A stretch of DNA of 19,810 nt from Actinomycetota bacterium (GTDB lineage Bacteria; Actinomycetota; Actinomycetes; Streptosporangiales; Streptosporangiaceae). The DNA is taken from positions 1 to 19,810 of the forward strand of contig PMST01000592.1 in the NCBI GenBank assembly GCA_003168295.1. Reading direction: 5' to 3'. A model generated the notes under the pieces. It ran no database searches and was not told the origin of the DNA. It was given only the letters and a program-made list of their open reading frames with translations. Positions 7,657 through 14,622 of the stretch are shown one piece after another. The position numbers were made by a program, and so were the translations under genes. Position 1 is the first letter of the stretch. Each line of letters starts with the position of its first letter.

Positions 7657-8181
7657 TCAGTGCTGGCGTTCTTCGGCGTGGTGTATGCGGTCCAGGCAGA
7701 TCGCGATGCAGATGATGAGAGCGTCGTTCTCGCCCGGGGCGACGTCGACGCCGTAGGTGTCGCGGACCCGGAACCACGACCGGGAGATCTGGGCGACTAC
7801 CTGCCCGCCGTCGCGGATCTCGAAGTCCTTGTCGATGAGGTTCCCGACCGCCTCGAGCCGGCCGCCGCCCGGGATGTCGATGAACGAGCGGTGGTGCAGC
7901 GGTGAGATCACCGCCTTGTGCACCGTGGCCACCACCGCCCCGTCGTGCTCGATCTCCATCGCGTCGGTGAAGGTGAGGAACCTCTTGTGGATGGTCGCGA
8001 GCTTCTGCCCCGCGGCGTCCTTGAGCTCGAAGGTCTCGCGGAGCCTAAGCGCCTTGCCGTCCACGAGGAAGACCTTGTTGCCCTGCTCGTCGGTGACCCA
8101 GAAGTCGTCGGTGATGGAGAACAGCCGCTCCCGCACGAGATAGCGCATAGCGCTGAGGCTATCCGCGTTTGGGCTCGCCAT
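7657..8181 (-). CDS. LURP-one-related / tubby-C-like protein
   Basis: 174 aa protein of the LURP-one-related (PF04525) beta-barrel family, related in fold to Tubby and scramblase C-terminal domains. MRYLVRERLFSITDDFWVTDE, VFLVDGKALRLRETFELKD, MEIEHDGAVVATVHKA, NLIDKDFEIRD and WFRVRDTYGVDVAPGE follow the bacterial family pattern from start to end. The biochemical role of bacterial members is unknown; membrane-lipid or nucleotide-related roles have been suggested only by fold. The start at ATG 8181 is chosen because GAGGA lies 6 bases upstream. It adds 11 residues before the conserved MRYLV. An upstream in-frame ATG at 8268 lies in the divergent promoter region and is unlikely. Divergent from the GntR gene, sharing about 100 bases of control region. 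Confidence 0.85.
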   Translation of the reverse strand: MASPNADSLSAMRYLVRERLFSITDDFWVTDEQGNKVFLVDGKALRLRETFELKDAAGQKLATIHKRFLTFTDAMEIEHDGAVVATVHKAVISPLHHRSFIDIPGGGRLEAVGNLIDKDFEIRDGGQVVAQISRSWFRVRDTYGVDVAPGENDALIICIAICLDRIHHAEERQH

Positions 8182-8216
8182 GCGCGGTCCTCGTCCCCGA
8201 ATCCGGGGATCGCACT

Positions 8217-8226
8217 TTGCATACAG
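8217..8226. promoter_or_regulatory. Candidate GntR/FCD autoregulatory operator
   Basis: TTGCATACAG matches 8 of 10 positions of the TTGTATACAA-type operator used by some FCD regulators such as VanR. It lies in the 101-base divergent gap between the LURP-one gene and gntR, about 57 bases before the regulator start. This is where an autoregulatory site would be expected. Confidence 0.3.
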
Positions 8227-8282
8227 TCGCCGATAACCTCTGAACTGCCAGTTGTAGAGCGAGATCACCTTGGGGGGTGACG

Positions 8283-8942
8283 ATGACGGTGATGATGCGT
8301 CCCCTGCCGCGGCCGGTGCCGCTGCGCCAGTCGGTCTACGACGCGCTCATCGACCTGATCGTCGGTGGTGATCTGCCGCCCGGCCAGCACATGGTAGAGA
8401 CCGACCTCGCCCGTCAGCTCGGGGTCAGCAGGCAGCCGATCCGCGAGGCGCTGCACCGCATGGAGGCCGAGGGATGGGTGGACCTGCGGCCGAGTCAGGG
8501 TGCCTTCGTCCATGTGCCGACCGACTCCGAGGTGGACGATCTGCTCCACACGCGCGCGCTGCTCGAGGCCGAGGCGGCCCGGCTGGCCGCCCGCGCGCCG
8601 AGTCCGGCTCAGGTGGCCAGGCTGAGGGAGATCTGCCGCGAGGGGCAGGCGGCGGCCGACGCGGACGACTTGAGCGAGGCCGTGACGGTGAACAGCCTCT
8701 TCCACGCCGAGATCGCGGCCATCGGGGGTAATACGGTGCTGGCCGAACTGGCCGATATCGTGGGCCGCCGGGTGCAGTGGTACTACCGGCTGGTGGCCCC
8801 GGAGCGCGGGCACGGCTCGTGGACGGAGCACGGCGCGCTGATCGACGCGATCGAGCAGCACGACGCCGAACGCGCCGAGTCGCTCGCCCGCAAGCACACC
8901 GAGCGGACCCGGGCCGCCTATCACCGCCCCCGGGAATCCTGA
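8283..8942 (+). CDS. GntR-family transcriptional regulator, FCD subfamily
   Basis: 219 aa. An N-terminal winged helix (about 13-76) has the canonical wording LPPGQHMVETDLARQLGVSR then QPIREALHRMEAEGWV and the wing RPSQGAFV. It is followed by an all-helical FCD ligand domain (about 85-210). The FCD metal-site positions appear as NSLFH and EHGALIDAIEQHD, with N in place of the more common D at the first ligand. FCD regulators usually sense small organic acids. ATG 8283 has GGGGGG (8272-8277) 5 bases upstream; GTG 8277 would overlap it. Divergent from the LURP-one gene. Regulation of the nearby uronate dehydrogenase is plausible but only inferred. Confidence 0.9.
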   Translation: MTVMMRPLPRPVPLRQSVYDALIDLIVGGDLPPGQHMVETDLARQLGVSRQPIREALHRMEAEGWVDLRPSQGAFVHVPTDSEVDDLLHTRALLEAEAARLAARAPSPAQVARLREICREGQAAADADDLSEAVTVNSLFHAEIAAIGGNTVLAELADIVGRRVQWYYRLVAPERGHGSWTEHGALIDAIEQHDAERAESLARKHTERTRAAYHRPRES

Positions 8943-9230
8943 CGGCCGTCGGCGTGGCCGGGGTTATATATATCCGCCCCTCGGTACACCGCTCACGGGT
9001 TCGGTCACTTAGTGCAATATTCCTCTTACCCTCGGCTAATGAGTGGCGGTGCGACTTGCCGTAAAGCCCGGAATGCACGGTGCGGAGCGCGGCAGGGCAG
9101 TAGCGTGTGTCTTCAATCGTGACCTTCTGCGGCAGAAATCGTCCAAGTAGGTAGCAGAGTGTCTCGTTCGTCGCAATGATGCTAGTGATCATTGACCTGC
9201 TGTACGACAGACAGGGGAGTGACCCGGTAT
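8943..9230. other. Intergenic region with several small palindromes
   Basis: 288 bases with lower GC than the flanks and no supportable gene. GACGGCCGTC (8941-8950) straddles the gntR stop codon. An AT-rich TTATATATAT (8964-8973) follows. TTCTGC-G-GCAGAA (9125-9137) is a perfect 13-base palindrome that could be an operator for the downstream gene. No clear -35/-10 pair was found. Confidence 0.35.
9125..9137. promoter_or_regulatory. 13-base palindrome, possible operator
   Basis: TTCTGC-G-GCAGAA has perfect 6-base arms around one base, about 94 bases upstream of the likely start of the large membrane protein. No cognate regulator is identifiable. Confidence 0.3.
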
Positions 9231-11300
9231 ATGAGGAGTGGTTCGCCGGCTCCAGATGGCCGTGACTGGCCATCCGCGCAGCGTCCGTACCCGGATGAGG
9301 CCACGAGCGGTCCAGTCCAGCACGGACCTGGGCCACGAAGCGACCCGCGCGAAGGCCCCGGCGGACGGCGCGAGGTGCCGTTCGGTCCCGAGATCTCCTG
9401 GCCTCAAGGTTTCCGGCAGCTTGACACTGCGTCCCGGGACGTGCTCGAGTCCGCGTACGGCACCGGACCTATCTATCAGCAGCCAGCCATCGACGACTAC
9501 GGCTACGGCGATCCCGGCTACGCGGATCCCTCCTATGACGGCCCGAAGGCTCCGCACCCCGGTCCCGCGTTCCGCGGCGAAACCGGACCCAGGACGCCAG
9601 CCCGTCCGACGGCTTCCGGATGGCCCGGTTACCCTCCGCCTGGGCCCGCGGTACCCGGCTACCAGGTTCCCGACTTCCGTGATTCCGGGCCGGCCGCGAC
9701 CGGCAGTTCGGCGTACCCGGAGCAGTGGTATGGCCATCCGCGCCTGGACGACCGCGTTCTCGGTGACGATGTCCGGGGCGACCGGGCTCTGGACGGATCA
9801 CGTCCGGCCGATCCGCGTCCCGTCGACGCGCGTCCCGCTGACCCGCGTCCCGCTGACGGGCGTTCCGGTGACCCGCGCCTTGCGGGCATGCGTTACGACG
9901 AGTTGCGCTACGACGAGCCTTCCGCTGACGAGCCGTCCGCTGACGGGCGCGGCTTCGACGGCTCCTTTGACGATGAGTCATGGTTGGAGGATCTGCGTCG
10001 CAGTGCTCCCGCCTACCCGCAGACGCCCGGTGACCAGTCCTTCCCGACCGGTCCCGCGTCCTGGACCGAGGCCGGGGTTCCCGGGTCAGGTCCGCTTCCC
10101 GGGTCAGGTCCGCTTGCCGGGTCAGGTCCGCAGCCCGGCTACCCGCAGGCGCCCGCGAATGACTGGTTTACCGGCAAGGGGCCCGGTCGCGCCGACCGGG
10201 GAGACCGTGGCGGTTCGGCTCCCCAGCTGAGCGCCGGGCGCGCGACCAGCGCGGGCCCGCGACCCGGCGGTCAGCCCGAGGCCGGGAGCGGACTGCGGAA
10301 GGGGACCGGAGCCGGCGCCGCGCGCCAGCCAGGCTCCGCCTACCCGCACGCTCTGGCCGGAAAGGAAAGCGGCTTCCTGGGCGCGCCGACCGCGCAGGTC
10401 GACGTGCTGACCCCGCCTGCTGGCAGTCAGGTAGTCGCTCCGCCGGAAAGCGGTCCGCAGCTGGCCAGCCCGTTCCTGGCTCCGCCCGGCGAGGGTCGTG
10501 CGGCCGCGCCGGGCCGCTCCACCGCGGTACGCCCCGGGCACGGTCTGGACGGCCCGGAGATCACGTCTTCCTGGCCTGTTGCGCCGCAGGTTGACCAGAT
10601 TGAGTCGTTTGCCGAGTTCTGGCGGGAAGACGATCAGGACGACGATTACGCGGGCCTGTTCGGGGACCGGGTGGTCGATCCGGATGGTGACGGCACGCGC
10701 GCCAAGCGCCGCATCGGCCGCCGTCGCGGTCGCAGTAATGATCACCGGCTCTGGCTGGCGCTGGGCGGGGTGGTGGTCGTAGCCGCGGCCGCGATCACCG
10801 GGATCATCAAGTTCGAGTTCCCGTCGCACGGCGGTCCCGCCCACATCATGGGGACCCCGGCCGCGATCGGGACCTACGTCCGCACGGTGGACCTGGAACG
10901 TCAGACGAACGTGGCCCAGCTGCGCGACGAGGTCATCACGATGAGCTCGGGCCATGCCAGCCGCGTGGTCTCGGCCGTGTACGAGTCAGGAAACTCGGCC
11001 GCCGGGAACGACGAGCAGATCATCATGTTCATCGGCGGCCATCTGGCGAACGCCGCTCCGGCCACGTCGGTCGCCAGCTTCACGCAGAAGTTCGCTGGTG
11101 CCGAGGTGGTCAGCGCCGGGCCACTGGGCGGCAAGGCCGCGTGCGTCGAAGAGGGCAGCGGCTCGGACAGCGTGTCCATGTGCGCCTGGTTCGATAACGA
11201 CAGCTTCGGTGAGATCGTCTCGCCCACGATGAACTCCGCGGTCCTGGCCCAACAGATGCTCACCGTCCGGTCAGCTGTCGAGACCGTCGTCAAGAAGTAG
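9231..11300 (+). CDS. Large disordered Pro/Gly/Asp-rich single-pass membrane protein
   Basis: 689 aa from ATG 9231, which has GGGGAG (9214-9219) upstream; in-frame GTG 9219 is an alternative. About 500 N-terminal residues are low-complexity, rich in P, G, D, S and Y, with runs of RPxDx, YDE/SADEP and GSGPLP repeats. A basic stretch (KRRIGRRRGR) then precedes one membrane helix, LALGGVVVVAAAAITGII, near 507-524. The last 165 residues form a compact domain outside the membrane, with two cysteines (KAACVEEG and VSMCAWF) that could form a disulfide. Positive-inside reasoning puts the disordered part in the cytoplasm. I do not recognise the C-terminal domain. Function unknown. Organisation resembles uncharacterised actinobacterial membrane proteins. 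Confidence 0.8.
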   Translation: MRSGSPAPDGRDWPSAQRPYPDEATSGPVQHGPGPRSDPREGPGGRREVPFGPEISWPQGFRQLDTASRDVLESAYGTGPIYQQPAIDDYGYGDPGYADPSYDGPKAPHPGPAFRGETGPRTPARPTASGWPGYPPPGPAVPGYQVPDFRDSGPAATGSSAYPEQWYGHPRLDDRVLGDDVRGDRALDGSRPADPRPVDARPADPRPADGRSGDPRLAGMRYDELRYDEPSADEPSADGRGFDGSFDDESWLEDLRRSAPAYPQTPGDQSFPTGPASWTEAGVPGSGPLPGSGPLAGSGPQPGYPQAPANDWFTGKGPGRADRGDRGGSAPQLSAGRATSAGPRPGGQPEAGSGLRKGTGAGAARQPGSAYPHALAGKESGFLGAPTAQVDVLTPPAGSQVVAPPESGPQLASPFLAPPGEGRAAAPGRSTAVRPGHGLDGPEITSSWPVAPQVDQIESFAEFWREDDQDDDYAGLFGDRVVDPDGDGTRAKRRIGRRRGRSNDHRLWLALGGVVVVAAAAITGIIKFEFPSHGGPAHIMGTPAAIGTYVRTVDLERQTNVAQLRDEVITMSSGHASRVVSAVYESGNSAAGNDEQIIMFIGGHLANAAPATSVASFTQKFAGAEVVSAGPLGGKAACVEEGSGSDSVSMCAWFDNDSFGEIVSPTMNSAVLAQQMLTVRSAVETVVKK
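9801..9875. repeat. 15-bp tandem repeat, five copies
   Basis: Five in-frame copies of a unit like CGTCCCGCTGACCCG (9801-9815, 9816-9830, 9831-9845, 9846-9860, 9861-9875) encode RPADP-RPVDA-RPADP-RPADG-RSGDP. Near-identity at DNA level suggests slippage or unequal exchange. Confidence 0.85.
10080..10133. repeat. 18-bp tandem repeat, three copies
   Basis: CCCGGGTCAGGTCCGCTT (10080-10097) is repeated exactly at 10098-10115 and with changes at 10116-10133. It encodes GSGPLP-GSGPLA-GSGPQP in the disordered part of the membrane protein. Confidence 0.85.
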
Positions 11301-11329
11301 TAGCCCCTTCTAGCTGCGCCGCTTCTTGA
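11290..11329. terminator. Inverted repeat across two convergent gene ends
   Basis: TCAAGAAG (11290-11297) and CTTCTTGA (11322-11329) are perfect inverted copies separated by 24 bases, spanning the 9-base gap between the two convergent envelope-protein genes. It may serve as a bidirectional terminator. However, both arms lie at codons for Lys-rich C-termini, so coincidence is possible. Confidence 0.35.
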
Positions 11330-12716
11330 AGCTGAGCCGTTTGGTCAAGGACAGCCGGGTGACCGTGAGGATGAGCGCGAGTGCGAGTGCGATGAGCCCG
11401 GCCACCTGGGCGGTAAGCACCGGGGCGAGAGCGGAGGAATCGGCGGCCGTCGCGGCGTTGCGCCGGGTTCCCTGAGGGTGAGTCCGGGGAGAGCTCGTCG
11501 GGGCCGTGCTGGAAGGGACGATCGCCGGGAACAAGCCCGCCGCGTTGCCCGCGCCGATGAGCGAACTCGACACGCCGTTGAGAGCCGGGACGGGGCCGAG
11601 CGGCAGCGGCGTCTCGGGTGATGCGGTGGCCGACGGCTTAGCCGGGGCAGGCGCCGCGGCGGTGACCGCGACAGTCTCGTCGGCCGCGGGCGGTGACCAC
11701 GTCGCCGAGGTGACGACGCTGGCCGCGGCGGTCAGGGTGACCGAGCTGACCGAGCCGGCGCCGGACGCGACCGGGATCTGGGCGTGCAAGCTGACGGGCT
11801 GCTTATCGGACACCGAACTGACGGTGCAGCTCGCGGTCTTGTCTCCCTTGGCGCAGCCGCTGGTAAACGCGGGCTTCTGGCTAGTCGGCTTGGACGAGAG
11901 CGTCACGGACACATCAGAAGCCGGCCCGTCCTTGGTCGAGACCTCCACCACGAACGCGGCGTCCTGCCCGCGCTTGATGCTGGATTGCCCGCGCTGGACG
12001 CTCACGCACAGTTCTGGCCCGGTTGCCGTCGCGCTCGGGCTTGCGCTTGCACTTGAGCTAGCGCTCGCGCTCGCCGTCGCGCTCGAGCTCGCGGTTGCCG
12101 TCGCGCTCGGGCTCGGGCTCGTCGCGAGGGAGTCGTCGAGTGACGCGGAGGCCGTGGCCCTGGCCGACGATGAACTCGCGGACGACGACGGAGCGGCGGA
12201 TGACGGGGCGGCGGATGACGGGGCAGCGGATGACGGGGCAGCGGACCCCGATAGCGAAGGTGATCCCGAGACCGAGGACGACCCCGACGGCGACGGGTCG
12301 GCCGAGGCGGTCCCGCTCGGACCGCCGGTGGAGGAGGCACTGGGATCGCCGCTCGGGTCGGCCGCCGAGCCTGAGCTGCTCGCCGGCCCGGACCCCGGCG
12401 GTGACGGGGAAGGCGACGGGGACGGCGATGGCGATGGCGATGGCGATGGCGACGGGGAAGGAGTCGGCGAGGGCGACGGTGACGGCGTGCTGGACGACGG
12501 CAGCAGCTGGCACGTGGTGTCCGTATTGGCGGAAACCGTCGTGGTGCCCGGGCTAGCCGAAGCCGTCGCCGTGCCCGGGCTGGCGGAAGCGGTCGCGGTG
12601 GCATAGCTGACCGAGCCCGCCTGGGCGATGCCTGACCAGGCCGCCAGCATGCTCACGATCAGGAAGCCGCCAGCCAGCAAGCTGAGCGTCGTTGCTCGTA
12701 CGTGCGCCAAACGCAT
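11310..12716 (-). CDS. Secreted, membrane-anchored Ser/Pro-rich cell-surface protein
   Basis: 468 aa. A signal peptide (basic MRLAHVR, hydrophobic core LSLLAGGFLIVSMLAAW, AQA-type cleavage near residue 33) is followed by a long Ser/Pro/Ala-rich stalk. The stalk includes an unbroken SP-dipeptide tract and SSAAP repeats. An Ig-like or DUF11-like beta domain (about 235-350) holds three cysteines (ELCVSV, SGCAKG, ASCTVS). After another linker come one membrane helix (VAGLIALALALILTV) and the basic tail KRLSFKKRRS. No LPXTG motif is seen, so anchoring is by the helix, not sortase. ATG 12716 has AGGG about 9 bases upstream. Probably a wall-spanning stalk presenting the beta domain. Ligand unknown. 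Ends 9 bases from the convergent membrane protein. Confidence 0.82.
   Translation of the reverse strand: MRLAHVRATTLSLLAGGFLIVSMLAAWSGIAQAGSVSYATATASASPGTATASASPGTTTVSANTDTTCQLLPSSSTPSPSPSPTPSPSPSPSPSPSPSPSPSPSPPGSGPASSSGSAADPSGDPSASSTGGPSGTASADPSPSGSSSVSGSPSLSGSAAPSSAAPSSAAPSSAAPSSSASSSSARATASASLDDSLATSPSPSATATASSSATASASASSSASASPSATATGPELCVSVQRGQSSIKRGQDAAFVVEVSTKDGPASDVSVTLSSKPTSQKPAFTSGCAKGDKTASCTVSSVSDKQPVSLHAQIPVASGAGSVSSVTLTAAASVVTSATWSPPAADETVAVTAAAPAPAKPSATASPETPLPLGPVPALNGVSSSLIGAGNAAGLFPAIVPSSTAPTSSPRTHPQGTRRNAATAADSSALAPVLTAQVAGLIALALALILTVTRLSLTKRLSFKKRRS
12186..12245. repeat. 15-bp tandem repeat (SSAAP codons), about four copies
   Basis: Units like GCGGATGACGGGGCG recur with one-base changes. 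Read on the - strand they encode SSAAP four times in the surface protein stalk. Exact limits are approximate. Confidence 0.75.
12407..12484. repeat. Hexanucleotide array (Ser-Pro codons)
   Basis: A run of GGCGAT/GGCGAC-type hexamers, with five near-identical units around 12424-12452, encodes the Ser-Pro tract of the surface protein on the - strand. The purity of the central units suggests a length-variable microsatellite. Limits are approximate. Confidence 0.8.
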
Positions 12717-12800
12717 ATTAGATTGCCCTGTCTGGACTGCTCGTCACGGTCACGGTGCGTTCTTCATGTGTTCGGAGTCAACTAGGCGGTGGATTGGTAC

Positions 12801-12810
12801 TGAGTACTCA
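12801..12810. promoter_or_regulatory. 10-bp palindrome, possible operator
   Basis: TGAGTACTCA is perfectly palindromic and lies 85 bases upstream of the surface-protein start in an otherwise AT-richer stretch. No binding protein can be named. Confidence 0.3.
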
Positions 12811-12882
12811 TATCCGGTTGCAGGTGCAGTTATGCATGCCCGGGAGCCCGGTTCCGTTCCGCGGGTATCGCACTCCCGATGG

Positions 12883-12917
12883 GGCCGGGCCGTCCTGGCG
12901 GGTACGACGGCCCGGCC
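12883..12917. other. Perfect 12-bp inverted repeat (hairpin)
   Basis: GGCCGGGCCGTC (12883-12894) and GACGGCCCGGCC (12906-12917) are exact inverted copies around an 11-base loop. The stem is nearly all G/C and would be very stable in RNA. It lies between divergent genes, well away from both starts. It could be a terminator of a short transcript, part of a small RNA, or an upstream-leader structure. Confidence 0.6.
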
Positions 12918-13185
12918 ATGTGATGGGACGCTTCCCGCCGCCGATCGGTTCCGCAGACGGCAACATTTGCGCCCAAAAAGGAGCCGCCGCTCGAGTCCGC
13001 CGACACCCCCCGGATGTGCTCCCGACCCCGACGTCAGCAGGAACCTGACCTGCAGGTCCCCATGGTACCTTCTCTACCTGCCAGATCTCACCGACCGCGT
13101 CGCCTCTGCCACCGACGGTATGCACTGCGCTCTTCGGCCAACGGCGTCGCACCAAAACCGCCTGGCCCCGGCCTGTTGCCTTTGC

Positions 13186-13191
13186 TAGCTT
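13186..13191 (+). promoter_or_regulatory. Possible -10 element of a leaderless MFS transcript
   Basis: TAGCTT (13186-13191) fits the actinobacterial TAnnnT -10 pattern and is 8 bases before the A of the MFS start codon. Transcription starting at the ATG itself would explain the absence of any Shine-Dalgarno. No good -35 is visible. Confidence 0.35.
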
Positions 13192-13199
13192 CGGTCAAC

Positions 13200-14540
13200 A
13201 TGGCCGAGAACGGGGGCAGAGGTGGGGGTGGGGACTCGGCGGACCGTCTCGGCGCGCGGTTCGCCAAGCTCTGGGCCGCGAGCACGACATCGGCCCTCGG
13301 CAGCGGGCTGGCCCTCATCGCGGCGCCGCTGTACGTCGCCTCGCGGACATCCAGCCCGCTGATCGTATCCGGAGCCACCGGCGTGGCCTGGCTGCCGTGG
13401 CTGCTGTTCGCCCTGCCCGGCGGCGTCCTGGTCGACCGGGTCGACCGGCGGCGCCTGATGGTCATGATCGACTGGACCCGGGTCGCCGCGATGGCCGTCC
13501 TGGCCACCGCGATCGCCACCGGGCACGGCAGCATCGCGCTGCTATATGCGGTGTTGTTCGTCATCAACACGGGCGAGATCGTGTTCCGCTCGGCGAGCCA
13601 GGCAATGATCCCGGCGGTCGTGCCCCGGGCCCGGCTCGAGCGCGCGAACGGCTGGCTGACCGGCGGCACCACGCTCACCCAGGGAATGCTGGCCGGGCCG
13701 CTGGCGGGCTTCTTGTTCGCGGTGGCGGTGTGGATCCCGTTCTTCGTGAACGCGGGCACGTATCTGGCCAGCGCCGTCCTGATCGGCCTGGTCGCGGGGA
13801 CGTACCGGTCGTCGCTGCGCCCGGCGGCGGCCACCTCCAGCCCAAGCGCGGCGAGCGCCGCGGGCGCGGCAGGCGCGGCGGGCGCGGTCCGCGGCTTGCG
13901 GTCGGTCCGGGCGGATATCGCCGAGGGGTTCGGCTGGCTGATGGGCCAGCGCCTGCTCCGCACGATGTCGATCTTGATCGGGCTGCTGAACGTCACGCTC
14001 ACCGCGGCCACCGCGGTGCTGGTGCTGCTGGCCAGGGAGCGGCTCGGACTCGGCTCGGTCGGCTACGGCCTGCTGTTCACCTGCATCGCGGCCGGCGGCA
14101 TCCTCGGCGCGGTCATCGGCGACCGGCTCATCGGGTGGGTCACCGCGACCTGGACGATCCGGATCGGCCTGCTGGTCGAGGCCGGGACGCATCTCGTCCT
14201 CGCGACCTCGCGCGACGCGTACCTGGTCGGGTTCATCTTGTTCGCCTTCGGCGTGCACAGCTCGCTGTGGACCATCGTGGGCAGTTCGCTGCGCCAGCGG
14301 CTGACACCGCCGGAGATGCTCGGCCGGGTCGGGAGCACGGGCCTGTTCATCGCGGCCGGCGGGAACTGCGTGGGCGCCGTGCTCGGTGGCGTGATCGCGT
14401 CGAACTTCGGCCTGACCGCGCCGTACTGGATCGGCTTCGTGGTCGCGGTCCTCGTCTCGGCGGCCACCTGGCGCGTCTTCGACCGGGCCACGGTCGCTCA
14501 GGCTTACCCGCAGCCGCCCGCCCCCGCGCCGACCTCTTAA
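13200..14540 (+). CDS. MFS drug/siderophore exporter (DHA3 family)
   Basis: 446 aa major facilitator with about 12 membrane helices in two halves, split by an Ala/Ser-rich cytoplasmic loop (about 205-235, AGAAGAAGAV). Motif A appears as GGVLVDRVDRRRLMVMIDW after helix 2, and GDRLIGWV marks the matching loop of the second half. FRSASQAMIPAVVPRARLERANGWL is characteristic of EntS/DHA3-type proton-driven exporters of drugs or siderophores. Substrate unknown. ATG 13200 places a short hydrophilic tail before helix 1, as usual for the family. The longer open frame upstream is Arg/Pro-rich and unlikely to be translated. There is no Shine-Dalgarno, suggesting a leaderless message. Confidence 0.85.
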   Translation: MAENGGRGGGGDSADRLGARFAKLWAASTTSALGSGLALIAAPLYVASRTSSPLIVSGATGVAWLPWLLFALPGGVLVDRVDRRRLMVMIDWTRVAAMAVLATAIATGHGSIALLYAVLFVINTGEIVFRSASQAMIPAVVPRARLERANGWLTGGTTLTQGMLAGPLAGFLFAVAVWIPFFVNAGTYLASAVLIGLVAGTYRSSLRPAAATSSPSAASAAGAAGAAGAVRGLRSVRADIAEGFGWLMGQRLLRTMSILIGLLNVTLTAATAVLVLLARERLGLGSVGYGLLFTCIAAGGILGAVIGDRLIGWVTATWTIRIGLLVEAGTHLVLATSRDAYLVGFILFAFGVHSSLWTIVGSSLRQRLTPPEMLGRVGSTGLFIAAGGNCVGAVLGGVIASNFGLTAPYWIGFVVAVLVSAATWRVFDRATVAQAYPQPPAPAPTS

Positions 14541-14563
14541 CCAGGCTGCATAAATAAGCTGGT
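14540..14563 (+). terminator. Possible terminator after the MFS gene
   Basis: ACCAG(g)CT and AGCTGGT form a 7-bp stem with one bulged base around the AT-rich loop GCATAAATA, directly after the stop codon. No T-run follows. Confidence 0.35.
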
Positions 14564-14622
14564 CAGGAGACCGGAAGACCTGTCGTCCGGCCGGATCCCC
14601 CAGCGGGAGGGAGCGCACCCAG

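Larger units (their letters stand above)
12717..13199. other. 483-base divergent intergenic region
   Basis: No supportable protein gene: the open frames here lack a coding-like composition and a plausible ribosome binding site. The region carries a palindrome, TGAGTACTCA (12801-12810), and a strong 12-bp hairpin (12883-12917). It should contain the promoters of both the surface protein (-) and the MFS exporter (+), and has room for a small RNA. Confidence 0.5.

Noticed and set aside
9801..9875. Possible CRISPR array or iteron origin
   Set aside because: The units are contiguous, without spacers, and are in frame within a coding region. No cas genes or replication genes are nearby.
9238..10230. 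A 330-codon + strand frame overlapping the large membrane protein
   Set aside because: The product is Arg/Pro/Ser-rich without recognisable features. The other frame carries the in-frame repeats, a membrane helix and a compact C-terminal domain.
11506..12606. A 366-codon + strand frame opposite the surface protein, with Asp/Gly repeats
   Set aside because: It resembles an acidic Gly-Asp repeat protein, but the - strand has a signal peptide, an Ig-like domain, a membrane anchor and a better start. The repeats are explained by Ser-Pro codons read backwards.
12628..13188. A 186-codon + strand frame in the divergent gap
   Set aside because: It begins inside the surface-protein gene on the opposite strand and has no ribosome binding site. 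It carries rare-looking codons and many Arg/Pro/Cys residues typical of non-coding high-GC DNA.
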